DNA of 64,000 nt from Curtobacterium ammoniigenes NBRC 101786 (GCF_001571045.1 NZ_BCSV01000003.1:248001-312000); one strand, 5' to 3'. Positions 6,925-18,346 are shown, counted from the stretch's first letter. Notes: generated from the letters alone by a model not told the origin. Translations and numbers: made by a program.

Positions 6925-9702
6925 TCAGACGCGCGGCTTCTCGACCATCTCGATCGTCTCGATCTCGTCGCCGATCTGGATGTCGTTGTACCGACCAAGG
7001 CCGATACCGGCTTCGAAGTCCGTGCGAACTTCGGTGACGTCATCCTTGAACCGACGGAGCGACTCGATTGCGAGACCATCGCCGATGACGACGCCGTCGC
7101 GGATGACGCGAGCCTTCGCATTCCGCGTGATCGTGCCGGATCGGACGATGACACCGGCGATGTTGCCGAACTTCGACGAGCGGAACACCTCGCGGATCTC
7201 CGCAACACCGGACTGCACCTCTTCGTACTCGGGCTTGAGCATTCCCTTGAGGGACTGCTCAATGTCCTCGAGTGCGTTGTAGATGACCGAGTAGAAGCGC
7301 ACATCGATGCCTTCGCGTGCAGCGCGTTCGCGGGCCTTGACGTCCGGGCGGACGTTGAAGCCGATGACGATCGCGTTGTCGATCGTCGCGAGGTCGATGT
7401 CCGACTCCGTGATCGCACCGACGCCGCGGTGCAGAATCCGCAGCTGGACACTGTCGTCGACCTCGATATCGAGGAGCGACTGCTCGAGCGCCTCAACGGC
7501 ACCGGAGACGTCACCCTTGATGATGAGGTTGAGCGACTCGACCTTGCCCTCTTCGAGCGCACGCGTGAAGTCCTCGAGCGAGATGCGCTTGCGGGCCTTC
7601 GCCAGCTGTGCGTTCCGCTCGGCAGCCTCGCGCTTCTCGGCGATCTGTCGCGCTGTGCGGTCTTCCTCGGTGACGAGGAAGGTATCGCCGGCGCGCGGAA
7701 CACTCGACAGGCCTTGGACCTGAACCGGTCGGGACGGTGTCGCCGCTTCGACGGCGTTGCCATCCTCATCGGTCATCGCCCGGACACGGCCGTACGCGGT
7801 TCCGGCGACGATCGCGTCCCCGACGTGCAGCGTGCCGGACTGGATCAGAACCGTCGCCACTGCACCGCGGCCCTTGTCGAGCTTCGCCTCGATGGCGACA
7901 CCGCGCGCGTCCTTATCGGGGTTCGCCCGCAGGTCCAGACCCGCATCCGCGGTCAGGAGGACCGCGTCGAGGAGGGCTTGGATACCGATGTTCTGACGCG
8001 CGGACACGTCGACGAACATGACATCGCCGCCGTATTCCTCGGCAACGAGGTTGTACTCGGTGAGCTGCTGTCGAACCTTCGCCGGGTTCGCGCCCTCCTT
8101 GTCGATCTTGTTCACCGCGACCACGATCGGAACACCGGCCGACTGCGCGTGGTTCAGCGCCTCGATCGTCTGCGGCATGATGCCGTCGTCAGCGGCCACG
8201 ACGAGGATGGCGATGTCGGTCACCTGGGCACCGCGGGCACGCATCGCCGTGAAGGCCTCGTGACCCGGGGTGTCGATGAATGTGATCGGACGCTCGATCC
8301 CCTCGTGCTCGGTGAGGATCTGATAGGCACCGATGTGCTGGGTGATGCCACCGGCTTCGCCTTCGACGACCTTCGAGTTCCGGATCGCGTCGAGGAGACG
8401 CGTCTTTCCGTGGTCGACGTGCCCCATCACCGTGACCACGGGCGGCCGCGGCTGCAGCATCGAGTCGTCTTCGTCTTCGAGCTCCTGCTCGAGGTCGATA
8501 TCGAAGCCCTCGAGCAGCTCCTTGTCCTCGTCCTCGGGAGAGACGATCTGGATCTTGTAGCCGAGCTCTTCACCGAGCACCTCGAAGGTTGCCTCGTCGA
8601 GGGACTCGGTCGCCGTCGCCATCTCGCCGAGATGGAACAGCACCGTCACGAGGTTGCCGGGGCTCGCGTCGATCTTGTCGGCGAAGTCGGAGATGCTCGC
8701 GCCGCGACGGAGGCGAACGACGGTGCTTCCGTCACCGCGAGGAACCTGCACACCGCCGAGCGACGGGGCTTGCCGCATCTCGTACTCGGCGCGCTTCGTC
8801 CGCTTCGACTTGCGCGCGCGGCTCTTGCCGCCACCGCGACCGAATGCACCTGCGGTTCCACCGCCAGGACCGCGCCCGCGACCGCCGCCGCCCGCTGGTC
8901 GCGGACCGCTGAAGGCGGGGCGACCGAATCCACCGCCGGCGCCCGCTCCAGCACCGCCGGGACGGTTGAAGCCGCCACCGGCACCACCGCGGCCGCCACC
9001 CTGACCCGGACGCTGTCCGAACCCGTTGGGGCGCGCACCCTGACCGGGTCCACCCGGCCGAGGTGCTCCCGGCCGAGGCGCGCCGGCGCGCGGGGGCTGC
9101 GGACGCGGAATCCCGCCCGCGCCGCCGCCTGGGCGGGGCATGCCCTGGTTCTGGGAATAGGGGTTGTTGCCGGGCCGCGGCGGGCGCTGGCCCATACCCT
9201 GGCTGGACGCGTAGGGGTTGTTCCCGGGCCGCGCTGAGCCGGGCTTCGCGGCGCTCGGGCGCGGACCGGCGGGCTTCGGAGCACCCGGACGAGCGGCAGC
9301 CTGGCCGCCCTGGCTGGCCTGGCCGGCCTTCTGCTCGGCCTGTGCCTTCTGCGCGGCTTCGGCCTCGGCCTGACGCTCCGCAACCGACTTCGGTGCGGCA
9401 GGCGCCGGCGTCGAGTCGATCGGCTGCTCGGTTGGCGCTGCCGTCGGCGCGGCCGGCGCAGCAGCCTGCGGACGGGGCGCCTGCGGACGCGGCGACGCCT
9501 TCGGGGCGGAAGCGGTCTTCGTCGGAGCAGCCTTCGCGGCTCCGGATGCTTCGAGGGCTGCGCGAAGCTTTCGCGCGACCGGCGGCTCGATGCTCGAGCT
9601 CGGTCCCTTCACGAACTCGCCAAGCTCCTTGAGCTTCTCGAGGGCGGTCTTACTGTCGACTCCGAGTTCGCTGGCGATCTCGTGTACGCGTGGTTTTGCC
9701 AC
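6925..9702 (-). CDS. infB: Translation initiation factor IF-2
   Basis: GTPase that places fMet-tRNA on the 30S subunit. It has 925 residues. The N-terminal IF2_N motif ([11 protein letters not shown]) is followed by a Pro/Gly/Ala/Arg-rich linker of about 250 residues with two near-copies of PGNNPY, then a second IF2_N-like segment. The G domain has GHVDHGKT (G1), DTPGHEAFT (G3) and NKID (G4), and domains II-IV follow to the end. The start is GTG with AAAGGAG 5-6 nt upstream. That Shine-Dalgarno lies inside a perfect hairpin arm (separate entry). The long disordered linker is typical of actinobacterial IF-2. Confidence 0.97.
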   Translation of the reverse strand: MAKPRVHEIASELGVDSKTALEKLKELGEFVKGPSSSIEPPVARKLRAALEASGAAKAAPTKTASAPKASPRPQAPRPQAAAPAAPTAAPTEQPIDSTPAPAAPKSVAERQAEAEAAQKAQAEQKAGQASQGGQAAARPGAPKPAGPRPSAAKPGSARPGNNPYASSQGMGQRPPRPGNNPYSQNQGMPRPGGGAGGIPRPQPPRAGAPRPGAPRPGGPGQGARPNGFGQRPGQGGGRGGAGGGFNRPGGAGAGAGGGFGRPAFSGPRPAGGGGRGRGPGGGTAGAFGRGGGKSRARKSKRTKRAEYEMRQAPSLGGVQVPRGDGSTVVRLRRGASISDFADKIDASPGNLVTVLFHLGEMATATESLDEATFEVLGEELGYKIQIVSPEDEDKELLEGFDIDLEQELEDEDDSMLQPRPPVVTVMGHVDHGKTRLLDAIRNSKVVEGEAGGITQHIGAYQILTEHEGIERPITFIDTPGHEAFTAMRARGAQVTDIAILVVAADDGIMPQTIEALNHAQSAGVPIVVAVNKIDKEGANPAKVRQQLTEYNLVAEEYGGDVMFVDVSARQNIGIQALLDAVLLTADAGLDLRANPDKDARGVAIEAKLDKGRGAVATVLIQSGTLHVGDAIVAGTAYGRVRAMTDEDGNAVEAATPSRPVQVQGLSSVPRAGDTFLVTEEDRTARQIAEKREAAERNAQLAKARKRISLEDFTRALEEGKVESLNLIIKGDVSGAVEALEQSLLDIEVDDSVQLRILHRGVGAITESDIDLATIDNAIVIGFNVRPDVKARERAAREGIDVRFYSVIYNALEDIEQSLKGMLKPEYEEVQSGVAEIREVFRSSKFGNIAGVIVRSGTITRNAKARVIRDGVVIGDGLAIESLRRFKDDVTEVRTDFEAGIGLGRYNDIQIGDEIETIEMVEKPRV

Positions 9703-9705
9703 AAT

Positions 9706-9737
9706 GCTCCTTTTCGGGTCCCGCCCCGAAAAGGAGC
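9706..9737 (-). promoter_or_regulatory. Perfect hairpin that sequesters the infB Shine-Dalgarno
   Basis: On the minus strand GCTCCTTTTCGGG, a 6-nt loop (GCGGGA) and CCCGAAAAGGAGC form a perfect 13-bp stem ending 3 nt before the GTG start of infB. The downstream arm contains the Shine-Dalgarno (AAAGGAG) and the upstream arm its complement. No T-tract follows, so a translational control element is more likely than a terminator. Pairing is seen directly; the regulatory role is inferred. Confidence 0.65.
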
Positions 9738-9776
9738 AGGACTCACTGGATGATGGGTCTCATTTCGAGCCGCTCA

Positions 9777-10115
9777 TCAGTTGTCCATAAGCCGTTCAGC
9801 CTGTTCTTGTCGTGTCAGCGATTGCTCGCCCGCCTCGGCGTTCGGCCCCGCGGCCGGGTCCGAATCCGCTCGAGCGCGGAGGTATTCGAGCAATGCCGAC
9901 GTGTCTGGTTCACGATCGAGCCGGAACGCCCGCCGGAATGCCCGGCGCGCAAGGGCTGTCTCGTAGGCCTCGACCGTCGGTGTGAGCCACGCTCCCCGCC
10001 CCGGCATGACTGCCTTTGGATCCGCCACAACACGACCGTCGATCACGACGATGCGAAGGAGAGCGGATCGGGAGACGCGACGGCGACTGCCGATGCACGT
10101 TCTGACGGGTTCCAC
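9777..10115 (-). CDS. ylxR: YlxR (DUF448) family RNA-binding-like protein
   Basis: 112 residues from the GTG at 10113-10115, chosen because GGGAG lies about 5 nt upstream and it gives the usual MEPVRTC start. The small basic YlxR fold is recognised by RTCIGSRRR, LLRIVV, GRGAWLTP and the RRAFRRAFR helix. The second Cys of the usual C-x-G-C-R motif is Ser here. YlxR proteins lie between nusA and infB in most bacteria, and a role in RNA binding or transcription has been proposed. An acidic, Ala-rich tail follows the core. Confidence 0.88.
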   Translation of the reverse strand: MEPVRTCIGSRRRVSRSALLRIVVIDGRVVADPKAVMPGRGAWLTPTVEAYETALARRAFRRAFRLDREPDTSALLEYLRARADSDPAAGPNAEAGEQSLTRQEQAERLMDN

Positions 10116-10180
10116 TCTACTCCCTGCACTCACCCCTGGCGATCCCGACACAGTGCCGCGGGACCGCTGACGGCGAACGG

Positions 10181-10219
10181 CGTGTCCGCCCCGACACTGC
10201 AGACCGTGCGGCGGACACG
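10181..10219 (-). terminator. Hairpin between nusA and ylxR
   Basis: CGTGTCCGCC (10181-10190) pairs with GGCGGACACG (10210-10219) across a 19-nt loop, starting about 10 nt after the nusA stop. There is no T-tract on the minus strand. It may be a partial terminator or a processing site that adjusts nusA against ylxR-infB. Confidence 0.4.
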
Positions 10220-10229
10220 GCCGATGGCC

Positions 10230-11219
10230 TCAGTCGTCGAGGATCGAGTCAGGTTGAATATCGATCCTGGCACCGGTCAGCTTGGCTGCCAGCCGCGCAT
10301 TCTGCCCTTCCTTGCCGATCGCCAGCGAGAGTTGGTAGTCGGGGACCAGCGCACGAACAGCCTTGGTTCCCGCGTCAAGCACGAATGAGCTCGTGACTTT
10401 TGCGGGCGACAGCGCGTTCGCCACGAATGCGGCGAGGTCCGGGGCGTAATCGACGATGTCGATCTTTTCGGCGCCGAGCTCGTTCGTCACCGCCCGCACG
10501 CGCGCGCCGAGCTCGCCAATGCACGCGCCCTTGGCGTTCACGCCCGGCTCGTTCGCGCGAACCGCGATTTTCGTCCGGTGGCCAGCCTCACGCGCCATTG
10601 ACACGATCTCGACGACCCCGGACGCGATCTCGGGCACCTCCAGGGCGAAGAGCTTGCGGACGAGCCCCGGATGGGTGCGCGACACCGTGATCTGGGGACC
10701 CTTCGCGCCGCGACCGACACTCGTGACGTAGACGCGGATCCGGTCGCCATGGCGATACGACTCGCCCGGGACCTGCTCCTCCGGGGGGAGGATCGCCTCG
10801 ACCGACCCGAGATCGACGTGAACCATGCGCGGATTCGGACCCTGCTGAATGACTCCGGCGACGATGTCGCCTTCCTTGCCACGGAACTCGCCGAGCACCT
10901 TGTCGTCGCCGATGTCGCGGAGGCGCTGGTTGATGACCTGCTTCGCCGCGAACGCGGCAATTCGGCCGAAGTCACTGGGCGAGTCGACCGCCTCGCCGAC
11001 GATCGTGTCGTCCTCGTCACGCTCCGGCACGTACACCGTGACGACGCCGGTCTTGCGGTCGAGTTCGACACGGGCGGCCGGGTCCGCCGGCGTGCCGTTC
11101 TCGGCCTGGTGCTTGTGGTAGGCGGTGAGGATCGCTTGCTCGATGATGCGCACAAGCTCCTCGAACGGGATCTCCCGCTCGCGTTCCATCAGACGGAGGA
11201 CTGCGAGATCGATCTGCAT
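10230..11219 (-). CDS. nusA: Transcription termination/antitermination factor NusA
   Basis: 329 residues from ATG 11219 ([12 protein letters not shown]), the usual actinobacterial start. An upstream GTG/ATG reading would add an unlikely basic extension. Domain order: N-terminal RNA polymerase-binding domain, S1 domain (about residues 130-200) with the [10 protein letters not shown] strand, then two KH domains with [19 protein letters not shown] and the GXXG-type [15 protein letters not shown]. There are no C-terminal acidic repeats, which is normal outside proteobacteria. The gene usually found just upstream, rimP, is absent here; proS precedes nusA. Confidence 0.95.
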   Translation of the reverse strand: MQIDLAVLRLMEREREIPFEELVRIIEQAILTAYHKHQAENGTPADPAARVELDRKTGVVTVYVPERDEDDTIVGEAVDSPSDFGRIAAFAAKQVINQRLRDIGDDKVLGEFRGKEGDIVAGVIQQGPNPRMVHVDLGSVEAILPPEEQVPGESYRHGDRIRVYVTSVGRGAKGPQITVSRTHPGLVRKLFALEVPEIASGVVEIVSMAREAGHRTKIAVRANEPGVNAKGACIGELGARVRAVTNELGAEKIDIVDYAPDLAAFVANALSPAKVTSSFVLDAGTKAVRALVPDYQLSLAIGKEGQNARLAAKLTGARIDIQPDSILDD

Positions 11220-11315
11220 CGAGGGGCCTTTCGTATTCAGCTGCGAAAGCGATCGGTGGCGAGCACGCGAAAGCTGCCGATCAGCGTACCGCACGCCCTT
11301 CGGCGCACCGGGCGC

Positions 11316-13133
11316 TCAGATCGCGAGCACAGCCTCCGTCAGCGTGTCGAACGGGATGTCGCTCCGCGTGTTCGCGGCGCGATCCCAGAGCTCGAGAACT
11401 CCGTCCGCCGATCCCCGGCCGGCCACGGCGACGACCGGGACGCCGATGAGCTCCGCGTCACGGAACTTCACCCCGGGCGAGACCTTCGGACGGTCGTCGA
11501 ACAGCACGTCCAGACCAGCTGCTTCAAGCGCCGCCACGGCGCGTTCGGCAAGCGTGTAAGCGACCTCGTCCTTGCCTGTCGCGACGACGTGGACGTCGAA
11601 GGGCGCGACATTCTTCGGCCACACCAAGCCGTTGTCGTCGTTGTGCGACTCGGCCAGGATCGCCATGATCCGGGTCACGCCGATGCCGTACGAGCCCATC
11701 GTCACGGTCGCGAGCTTGCCGTTCTCGTCCTGCACCTTGAGACCGAGCGCCTCGGCGTATTTGCGTCCGAGTTGGAACACGTGGCCGATCTCCATGCCGC
11801 GCGCCGTCTCGAGCGGGCCCGACCCGTCCGGAGCCGGGTCCCCGTCGCGAACATCGCTCACGTCCACGACGCCGTCGGCGACGAAGTCTCGTCCTGCGAT
11901 CAACCCGGCGACGTGGCGACCCCGAACGTTGGCGCCGGTCACCCACGTCGTGCCGTCAGCCACTCGCGGGTCGATGAAGTAGCGCAGGCCGCTCTCAGAG
12001 ACCGTGCCCAGCGCCTGGCGCTGCACGCCGTCGGTCCCATGCCCGAGTGCGGACGCTTCGACGAACGCCGCACTCGACGGGCCGATGTAGCCCTTCACGA
12101 GGACGCGATGGCGCGCGAAGTCAGCGTCGGTCGCCGGTTCGACCTCGGCCGGCGCAAATGCGACCTCGGCTCGCTTCATGTCGACGTCGCGGTCCCCAGG
12201 AAGGCCGACCACGACGACCTCGCGCGTCTCGTCCAGGTGCGTGAGCGCGAGCACGACGTTCTTCAGCGTGTCCGCACCGGTCCACGCGCCGGTCTCGCGC
12301 GGTGCCACGGCGTTGGCATGCGCCACGAGCGTCTCGATCGTCGGGGTGTCAGCAGCCGGGAGCAGGACCGGTGCCGGGGCGCCCTCGAACGACACGGGCG
12401 CTGTTGCCGGCGTCGTGTACGCCTCGACGTTCGCGGCGTACCCGCCGGCGCTTCGAACGAAGGTGTCCTCGCCAACCGCGATGGGATGCAGGAACTCTTC
12501 CGACTTCGAGCCGCCCATGGCTCCGGCGTCTGCCTGCACCGCGACATATTCGAGACCGAGTCGCGTGAAGATGCGCTCGTAGGCGTCGCGCATGGTCTGG
12601 TAGCTGCGGTCGAGCCCCGCGTCGTCGATGTCGAACGAGTAAGCGTCCTTCATCGTGAACTCACGCCCCCGGAGGAGCCCAGCGCGGGGACGCGCCTCGT
12701 CGCGGTACTTGTCCTGAATCTGGAAGAGCGTGACCGGGAGGTCCTTGTAGGACGAATAGAGATCCTTCACGAGGAGCGCGAACATCTCTTCGTGCGTTGG
12801 GGCGAGCAGGTAGTCGGCTTCTTTGCGGTCCTGCAGCCGGAAGATGCTGTCCCCGTACTCGGTCCAGCGGTTGGTGGCCTCGTACGGCTCACGCGGCAGC
12901 AGCGCAGGCAGCAGGACTTCCTGTGCGCCCGCGGCAACCATCTCCTCGCGGATGATCGCCTCGATGCGCGCCCGCACACGAAGCCCAAGCGGCAACCACG
13001 CGAAGATGCCCGGCGCCTGTCGCCGGATGTATCCGGCGCGCACCAGCAGCTTGTGACTCGTCACCTCGGCGTCTGCCGGGTCGTCGCGGAGGGTACGGAG
13101 GAACAGATGCGAGAGCCGAGTGACCACCGGCAC
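11316..13133 (-). CDS. proS: Proline--tRNA ligase
   Basis: Class IIa synthetase charging tRNA-Pro. It is 605 residues, the long bacterial form with an inserted YbaK-like editing domain (about residues 230-400). Class II elements are visible: [16 protein letters not shown] (motif 1 region), [32 protein letters not shown] (motif 2 region, given here in overlapping pieces) and [12 protein letters not shown] (motif 3). The start is GTG at 13133 or the in-frame GTG 6 nt later; [13 protein letters not shown] is the family N-terminus, and no clear Shine-Dalgarno decides between them. It lies 96 nt upstream of nusA. Confidence 0.95.
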   Translation of the reverse strand: MPVVTRLSHLFLRTLRDDPADAEVTSHKLLVRAGYIRRQAPGIFAWLPLGLRVRARIEAIIREEMVAAGAQEVLLPALLPREPYEATNRWTEYGDSIFRLQDRKEADYLLAPTHEEMFALLVKDLYSSYKDLPVTLFQIQDKYRDEARPRAGLLRGREFTMKDAYSFDIDDAGLDRSYQTMRDAYERIFTRLGLEYVAVQADAGAMGGSKSEEFLHPIAVGEDTFVRSAGGYAANVEAYTTPATAPVSFEGAPAPVLLPAADTPTIETLVAHANAVAPRETGAWTGADTLKNVVLALTHLDETREVVVVGLPGDRDVDMKRAEVAFAPAEVEPATDADFARHRVLVKGYIGPSSAAFVEASALGHGTDGVQRQALGTVSESGLRYFIDPRVADGTTWVTGANVRGRHVAGLIAGRDFVADGVVDVSDVRDGDPAPDGSGPLETARGMEIGHVFQLGRKYAEALGLKVQDENGKLATVTMGSYGIGVTRIMAILAESHNDDNGLVWPKNVAPFDVHVVATGKDEVAYTLAERAVAALEAAGLDVLFDDRPKVSPGVKFRDAELIGVPVVAVAGRGSADGVLELWDRAANTRSDIPFDTLTEAVLAI

Positions 13134-13153
13134 AGCCTACCGGCGAGCGCAGA

Positions 13154-14305
13154 CTAGGCCGTGACGACCTCGGGCGAGCCCACACCGGCGTCCGGCCCCA
13201 TCTCGTCCGCGATCCGGTTCGCCTCCGCGATGAGCGTCTCGACGATCTCGGCTTCGGGCACAGTCTTGATCACCTGCCCCTTGACGAAGATCTGGCCTTT
13301 GCCATTGCCGGAAGCGACGCCGAGGTCCGCCTCCCGGGCCTCCCCAGGGCCATTCACGACGCATCCCATGACGGCGACGCGGAGCGGCACGGTCATTCCC
13401 TCGAGCCCCGCCGTCACGTCGTTCGCGAGCTGATAGACGTCGACTTGGGCGCGGCCGCAGCTCGGGCAGGAGACGATCTCGAGCTTGCGCTCCCGGAGAT
13501 TCAACGACTGCAGGATCTGCAGGCCGACCTTGACCTCCTGTGCGGGAGGCGCGGACAGCGACACACGGATCGTGTCGCCGATCCCCTCGCCGAGCAGAAT
13601 GCCGAATGCCGTCGCGCTCTTGATGGTGCCTTGGAACTCGGGACCCGCTTCGGTGACGCCGAGGTGCAGCGGCCAGTCGCCCCGCTCGGCGAGCAAGCGG
13701 TACGCCTTGACCATCACGACCGGGTCGTTGTGCTTGACGGAGATCTTGAACTCGTGGAAGTCGTGCTCCTCGAAGAGCGAGGCTTCCCAGACGGCGGACT
13801 CGACGAGCGCCTCCGGCGTCGCCTTGCCGTATTTCTGCAGGAGGCTCGGCTCGAGCGATCCTGCGTTCACGCCGATCCGCAACGACACGCCGGCGTCCTT
13901 CGCTGCCTTCGCGATCGCTCCGACCTGGTCGTCGAATTTCCTGATGTTGCCCGGGTTGACACGAACGGCAGCGCACCCGGCGTCGATCGCCTGGAAGACG
14001 TACTTCGGTTGGAAGTGGATGTCGGCGATCACGGGGATCTGGGACTTCTTCGCGATGATCGGCAGCGCGTCGGCGTCGTCTTGGCTCGGCACCGCGACGC
14101 GCACGATGTCGCATCCCGATGCGGTCAGTTCCGCGATCTGCTGGAGGGTCGCGTTGATGTTCGTGGTCGGCGTCGTGGTCATCGACTGAACACTCACAGG
14201 CGCGTCGCCCCCGACGAGCACCTTGCCGACGCGGATCTGCCGCGACTTCCGGCGGGGAGCGAGCGTTTCGGGGACCTTCGGCATACCGAGATTCACTGCT
14301 GGCAC
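13154..14305 (-). CDS. ispG: 4-hydroxy-3-methylbut-2-enyl diphosphate synthase (flavodoxin)
   Basis: Second-last step of the MEP isoprenoid pathway: converts MEcPP to HMBPP with a 4Fe-4S cluster. 383 residues from GTG 14305 ([15 protein letters not shown]), the start expected for actinobacterial IspG; the internal ATG at 14284 is the alternative and neither has a strong Shine-Dalgarno. Visible signatures are [19 protein letters not shown], the cluster Cys in CPSCGR and the later GCVVNGPGE. It lies next to rseP and dxr, another MEP gene. Confidence 0.95.
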   Translation of the reverse strand: MPAVNLGMPKVPETLAPRRKSRQIRVGKVLVGGDAPVSVQSMTTTPTTNINATLQQIAELTASGCDIVRVAVPSQDDADALPIIAKKSQIPVIADIHFQPKYVFQAIDAGCAAVRVNPGNIRKFDDQVGAIAKAAKDAGVSLRIGVNAGSLEPSLLQKYGKATPEALVESAVWEASLFEEHDFHEFKISVKHNDPVVMVKAYRLLAERGDWPLHLGVTEAGPEFQGTIKSATAFGILLGEGIGDTIRVSLSAPPAQEVKVGLQILQSLNLRERKLEIVSCPSCGRAQVDVYQLANDVTAGLEGMTVPLRVAVMGCVVNGPGEAREADLGVASGNGKGQIFVKGQVIKTVPEAEIVETLIAEANRIADEMGPDAGVGSPEVVTA

Positions 14306-14358
14306 GGAGAGGAGCCTACGCGCGAAATGTGACAGTGCGGTGCGAGCCGACCCTCCGG

Positions 14359-15717
14359 TCAGCCGAAGATCGACACGGGGCGGACGATGTCCGCATAGAC
14401 GAGCAATGCGCTCATCCCGATCAGCAGGATGACCACCACCATGGTCAGCGGCATGGTCTTCGCCAGGTCGATCGGACCGGGATCCGGCCGACCGACGAGC
14501 CTGAAGGCGCGGCGCTTGATCGCCTCCCAGATCGCGCCGGCGATGTGGCCGCCGTCGAGCGGCAGTATCGGCACCATGTTCAGGACGAAGAGCCCGATAT
14601 TCAGCGACGCGAGCAGGCCGAGGATCGTGTACAGCTTGTCGACGACCGGGATGCCGCTCGATGCGGTGACGGTGCCGATCGCTCGTCCAACGCCGACGAC
14701 AGAGACCGGGCTGTTCGCCTGCCGCGCTTGCGTGCCGAACGCTGCGTTCCAGACAGCGACAAGCCGTTGCGGGAGATCGACGATGAGCTGCGCCGAGGCT
14801 TCCGTCTGCGCCCAGACGGCGGGGAGCACCGCCGCCGGGGACTGCGGGACGAGCGACTGACCGATGCTCACCCCGACGACGCCGACGTTGTGCGTCTTCG
14901 GTGTTCCGTCGGCGGACTTGACGATTTGACCGCTGGCCGTCAGCTCGTCGCGGACGGCCAGCGCGGGGGTCACCTGGACCGTCAGGTGCCGTCCGTCGCG
15001 GAGGATCTGGAGTGTGACCGGCGTGTTCGCGGATCGCTCGAACACGGTGGTGAGCTGCGTGATCGAGGGCTTCTTCACCGAGCCGGCCGCGAGAATGACG
15101 TCCCCGCCGCGAAGCCCGGCGATCTTCGCGGGGCTGACCGCGTCGCCCGCCGCGCAACTCGTGCTCTGACTCGTGGGCAGCACACAGCCGATCGTCGAGG
15201 CGATCGTCGTCGTGGGCGCGCCGAACCCGACGAGAAGGACACCGAACAGCACGATCCCGATCACGAGGTTCATCGCCGGCCCGGCGACCATCACGATGAT
15301 CCGCTTCCATGGCGTCAGTCGGTAGAACGCGCGGCTGTCGTCCCCGCCAGCGTCTGCGATCTGCTCGGCGCTTGCGTCGCGGGCGTCCTGCACGAACGCG
15401 CTGTACATGCCGGTATTCGTGACGGTCGTCGTACCGTTCGGTCGCGGCTTCACCATGCCGACCATGGAGATGTAGCCGCCGAGCAGAATCGGGCGGATCC
15501 CGTATTCGGTGCCGCCTCGCTCGAACGACCACAACGCTTTCCCGAAGCCGAGCGAGTATTGGGTCACCCGCACCCGGAAGAGCTTGGCGAAGAACAGGTG
15601 TCCGAGCTCGTGGAGCCCGATCGAGATGAGCAGGCCGACGATGAAGACGACGATGCCGAGCACGAACAGCAGCACGGTTCCGACGGTCACCGGACGATCG
15701 TACGGGAGCGCCCCCAT
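14359..15717 (-). CDS. rseP: Site-2 (M50) intramembrane zinc metalloprotease, RseP/Rip1 type
   Basis: 452 residues. A hydrophobic helix carries the zinc motif HELGH at about residues 36-40. A C-terminal helix carries [12 protein letters not shown], the third metal ligand region of site-2 proteases. Between them lies a PDZ domain ([16 protein letters not shown]). At least four membrane segments are visible. Such proteases cleave anti-sigma factors and other membrane proteins inside the bilayer. A strong AGGAG lies 5 nt before ATG 15717. It sits between dxr and ispG, a common bacterial arrangement, so co-transcription with envelope and isoprenoid genes is likely. Confidence 0.93.
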   Translation of the reverse strand: MGALPYDRPVTVGTVLLFVLGIVVFIVGLLISIGLHELGHLFFAKLFRVRVTQYSLGFGKALWSFERGGTEYGIRPILLGGYISMVGMVKPRPNGTTTVTNTGMYSAFVQDARDASAEQIADAGGDDSRAFYRLTPWKRIIVMVAGPAMNLVIGIVLFGVLLVGFGAPTTTIASTIGCVLPTSQSTSCAAGDAVSPAKIAGLRGGDVILAAGSVKKPSITQLTTVFERSANTPVTLQILRDGRHLTVQVTPALAVRDELTASGQIVKSADGTPKTHNVGVVGVSIGQSLVPQSPAAVLPAVWAQTEASAQLIVDLPQRLVAVWNAAFGTQARQANSPVSVVGVGRAIGTVTASSGIPVVDKLYTILGLLASLNIGLFVLNMVPILPLDGGHIAGAIWEAIKRRAFRLVGRPDPGPIDLAKTMPLTMVVVILLIGMSALLVYADIVRPVSIFG

Positions 15718-15745
15718 GGGTCTCCTGAACCCATGCTGAGCGCGA

Positions 15746-16828
15746 TCAGTGTCCTATGAGCACGTCGGCGCGCTCGCGGGCCCATCGCTCGGCCTCCAGG
15801 ACGGAGGCGATCGACAGCTCCCCCGGTTCATGCTGCTCCACCACCGCCCGGATGGTCTCGACGATGTCGAGGAATCCGATCCGCCCGGCGTGGAACGCCG
15901 CAACAGCCTGTTCGTTGGCCGCGTTGAACACTGCGGGATAGGTCGACCCCAGGACGCCGACGTGCTTGGCGAGCGCAACCGCCGGGAATGCGTTCTCGTC
16001 GAGCGGTTCGAACGTCCACGCGGAGGCCGTCGACCAATCAAGCGGTACGCCGACGCCTGCGACGCGGTCCGGCCACCCCAGTCCGAGTGCGATGGGCAAC
16101 CGCATGTCCGGTGGCGACGCCTGCGCGATGGTCGATCCATCGGTGAACTCCACCATGGAGTGCACGATCGACTGCGGGTGCACCGTCACCACGATCCGAT
16201 CGAACGGGACGTCGAACAGCAGATGCGCCTCGATGACCTCGAGACCCTTGTTCACGAGCGTGGCGGAGTTCGTGGTGACGACGAGGCCCATGTTCCACGT
16301 CGGGTGTGCGAGCGCCTGTGCGGGCGTGACCTCGCGGAGATCCTCGCGCGCGCGGCCTCGGAACGGTCCTCCGCTGGCAGTCACGACGAGCCGTCGCACC
16401 TCCGTGCTTCCGCCGGACCGGAGCGCTTGCGCGATGGCGGAGTGTTCGCTATCGACCGGGACGATCTGTCCGGGCGCGGCAGCGTCCGTCACCAGCTGAC
16501 CGCCGACAATGAGGCTCTCTTTGTTCGCCAGGGCGAGTGTTGCCTCCGTCGCGAGCGTGGCGAGGGTCGGACCGAGGCCGACAGACCCGGTGATGCCGTT
16601 CAGCACCACGTCGGCCTCGACGGTGCCGACGAGCTGCTCGGCAGCCTCCGCACCGAAGACGACGTCGCGAACGCCGAACTGCTCAGCCTGCTCCTCTGCG
16701 AGCTTGCGGTTCCGACCGGCCGCGAGTCCGACGACCTCGAACCGCTCGGGATTGCGGGCGATCACGTCGAGCGCCTGGGTGCCGATCGAGCCCGTGCTGC
16801 CGAGCACGATGACGCGCCGACGCTCCAT
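15746..16828 (-). CDS. dxr: 1-deoxy-D-xylulose-5-phosphate reductoisomerase
   Basis: First committed step of the MEP pathway: DXP to MEP with NADPH. 360 residues. The N-terminal NADPH motif [14 protein letters not shown] is at about residues 10-23. [11 protein letters not shown] and [10 protein letters not shown] carry metal and substrate ligands. TASGGPFRG and the [12 protein letters not shown] loop are also conserved. The ATG at 16828 lies 1 nt after the stop of the FKBP lipoprotein gene, so the two are probably co-transcribed with rseP and ispG. Confidence 0.95.
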   Translation of the reverse strand: MERRRVIVLGSTGSIGTQALDVIARNPERFEVVGLAAGRNRKLAEEQAEQFGVRDVVFGAEAAEQLVGTVEADVVLNGITGSVGLGPTLATLATEATLALANKESLIVGGQLVTDAAAPGQIVPVDSEHSAIAQALRSGGSTEVRRLVVTASGGPFRGRAREDLREVTPAQALAHPTWNMGLVVTTNSATLVNKGLEVIEAHLLFDVPFDRIVVTVHPQSIVHSMVEFTDGSTIAQASPPDMRLPIALGLGWPDRVAGVGVPLDWSTASAWTFEPLDENAFPAVALAKHVGVLGSTYPAVFNAANEQAVAAFHAGRIGFLDIVETIRAVVEQHEPGELSIASVLEAERWARERADVLIGH

Positions 16829-16829
16829 G

Positions 16830-17795
16830 TCAGCTCTTCGCGAGGATGTCGACGACGAACACGAGCGCCGCGTTCGCGGGAATGTTCGAGCCTTCGGGCG
16901 GGCTGGCGCCGTAGCCGGCGGACGCCGGCATGACGATGAGCACCTGCGACCCGACCTTCTGGCCCACGAGCCCCGTGACGAAACCGTCGATCAGCTGGCC
17001 CTTCGCGATCGTGAAGGTGGTCGGCTGTCCGCGCGACCAGGTCGAGTCGAACACCTTGCCGGTGGAGTACACCTCGCCCTTGTACTGCACGAGGGCGCTG
17101 TCTCCTTCGGCGATCGTCGCTCCGTCGCCCTGCTTGATCACTTCCGCCTGCGTGGTGGACGGCGCAGGCGTCGACGGGATCGTGATCTGCGGCTCGCCGT
17201 TCGTGCCGTCCTTCACGGTCGGCAGGGATGAGGACTGCGGCTGCGGCGCGCCGGTCGAGTAGGGCGAGGTCTTCCCGACGACATCGCCGACGACCACGAT
17301 CTGCCCTGTGGTCCCGAAGCCGAGCGCTGTGCTCGAACCGACGAGCGCGAACCGCTCTCCGATGCGCGTGCAGGTGAGCACTGCACCGAACCCGGATCCG
17401 CCTACGGACAGCACCTGCGGGGACCCCTGGTCGAATCCGACCGAGCCGATCTTCGACGCCTTCGACGCTTGGTACACCGTGTACGAGACCTGGACGAGGT
17501 CCCCGCTCTTCAGCTTCGCGCCCGTCCCGGACGAGAGCGCTGAGACCTGCGGCGGTTCTGCAGACAGCCCCTTCTTGAAGGTCACGGTGGGCGCCTTGGA
17601 CCCGTTGAACGCTCCGGAGGCGCTGATCGCCTTGGACGCGGAACCCGCGGTCGGGCAACTCGTGATGGCGGCGGGAGTGGACGAGGCGGTGGCGGTGGCG
17701 CTGGGCTTGGACGATCCGGATCCGCTGCACGCGGCAAGACCGACCACCACCGCGGGGATCACGATGAGGCTTGCGATGAGGCGCGATCGATGCAC
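16830..17795 (-). CDS. FKBP-type peptidyl-prolyl isomerase lipoprotein with two FKBP-like domains
   Basis: 321 residues from GTG 17795, which has AAGG 5 nt upstream. The signal peptide ends in a lipobox (VVVGLAAC) near residue 21, followed by a Ser/Ala/Thr linker, so it is predicted to be lipid-anchored outside the membrane. The first FKBP-like domain (about residues 75-180) is divergent. The second (about 215-320) is canonical, with [37 protein letters not shown] and the terminal [11 protein letters not shown]. It probably acts in folding of secreted proteins. It is the first gene of the dxr-rseP-ispG group. Confidence 0.9.
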   Translation of the reverse strand: MHRSRLIASLIVIPAVVVGLAACSGSGSSKPSATATASSTPAAITSCPTAGSASKAISASGAFNGSKAPTVTFKKGLSAEPPQVSALSSGTGAKLKSGDLVQVSYTVYQASKASKIGSVGFDQGSPQVLSVGGSGFGAVLTCTRIGERFALVGSSTALGFGTTGQIVVVGDVVGKTSPYSTGAPQPQSSSLPTVKDGTNGEPQITIPSTPAPSTTQAEVIKQGDGATIAEGDSALVQYKGEVYSTGKVFDSTWSRGQPTTFTIAKGQLIDGFVTGLVGQKVGSQVLIVMPASAGYGASPPEGSNIPANAALVFVVDILAKS

Positions 17796-17860
17796 GAAAA
17801 CCTTCGCTTCTGATATCGGGAGGTGCCGCGACGAACGAGGGCGCTCGGCGATCGACCTGC

Positions 17861-18346
17861 CTAGTCTGCCAAACCCTGTGCTGCGAACTCGACGCGCGGC
17901 TCGTGACGCACCGGGAACGCAACGCTCCGCGCGATGAAGCACAGTGCCGCGGCCCGTTCGTGCGCGTCCGTCGCCCTCTCGGCCATTTCGGGATCCGCGA
18001 CGGTGACGACGGGCCGGAGCACTGCCTCCGTGATGTCGCCCGAGCCGTCGCGGTGCACGCGCAACGAGGCGGTCGCTTCGTCGTGATACGAGACGACCGT
18101 GACGCCGGCTTCGACCGCGGCGTGCAGATAGCTGAGCATGTGGCATTGGGCGAGGGCCGCGAGGAGCATCTCCTCCGGGTTCCAGCGATCGCGGTCGCCG
18201 CGGAACGTCGGGTCAGCGGACCCGAGGATGGCGGCCTTCTCTGCGGCGGACACGACGTGGTCGCGTCCGTACTCGCGGTAGCCGGACGTCCCGACGCCTC
18301 GATTGCCGGTCCATTCGACGGCGACGGTATAGCCGTGGGCGCTCAT
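17861..18346 (-). CDS. OsmC family protein
   Basis: 161 residues from ATG 18346, with AGGAG 6 nt upstream. OsmC/Ohr proteins reduce organic hydroperoxides with two redox cysteines. Both candidate cysteines are present, in LAALAQCHMLSYLHA and in AAALCFIARSV, and NPEEMLLAAL is the usual helix start. The N-terminal strand region (YTVAVEWTGN) also fits. It is divergently transcribed from an asparaginase gene with 69 bp between starts. The exact peroxide substrate cannot be told from sequence; some close relatives have no tested activity. Confidence 0.88.
   Translation of the reverse strand: MSAHGYTVAVEWTGNRGVGTSGYREYGRDHVVSAAEKAAILGSADPTFRGDRDRWNPEEMLLAALAQCHMLSYLHAAVEAGVTVVSYHDEATASLRVHRDGSGDITEAVLRPVVTVADPEMAERATDAHERAAALCFIARSVAFPVRHEPRVEFAAQGLAD

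Noticed and set aside
6670-9237. 855-residue open frame on the plus strand opposite infB
   Set aside because: It is antisense to a certain gene, Asp/Arg/Leu-rich with no domain, and typical of high-GC shadow frames.
10671-13157. 828-residue open frame on the plus strand opposite nusA and proS
   Set aside because: Antisense to two well-supported genes; composition dominated by Arg/Asp/Val with no recognisable fold.
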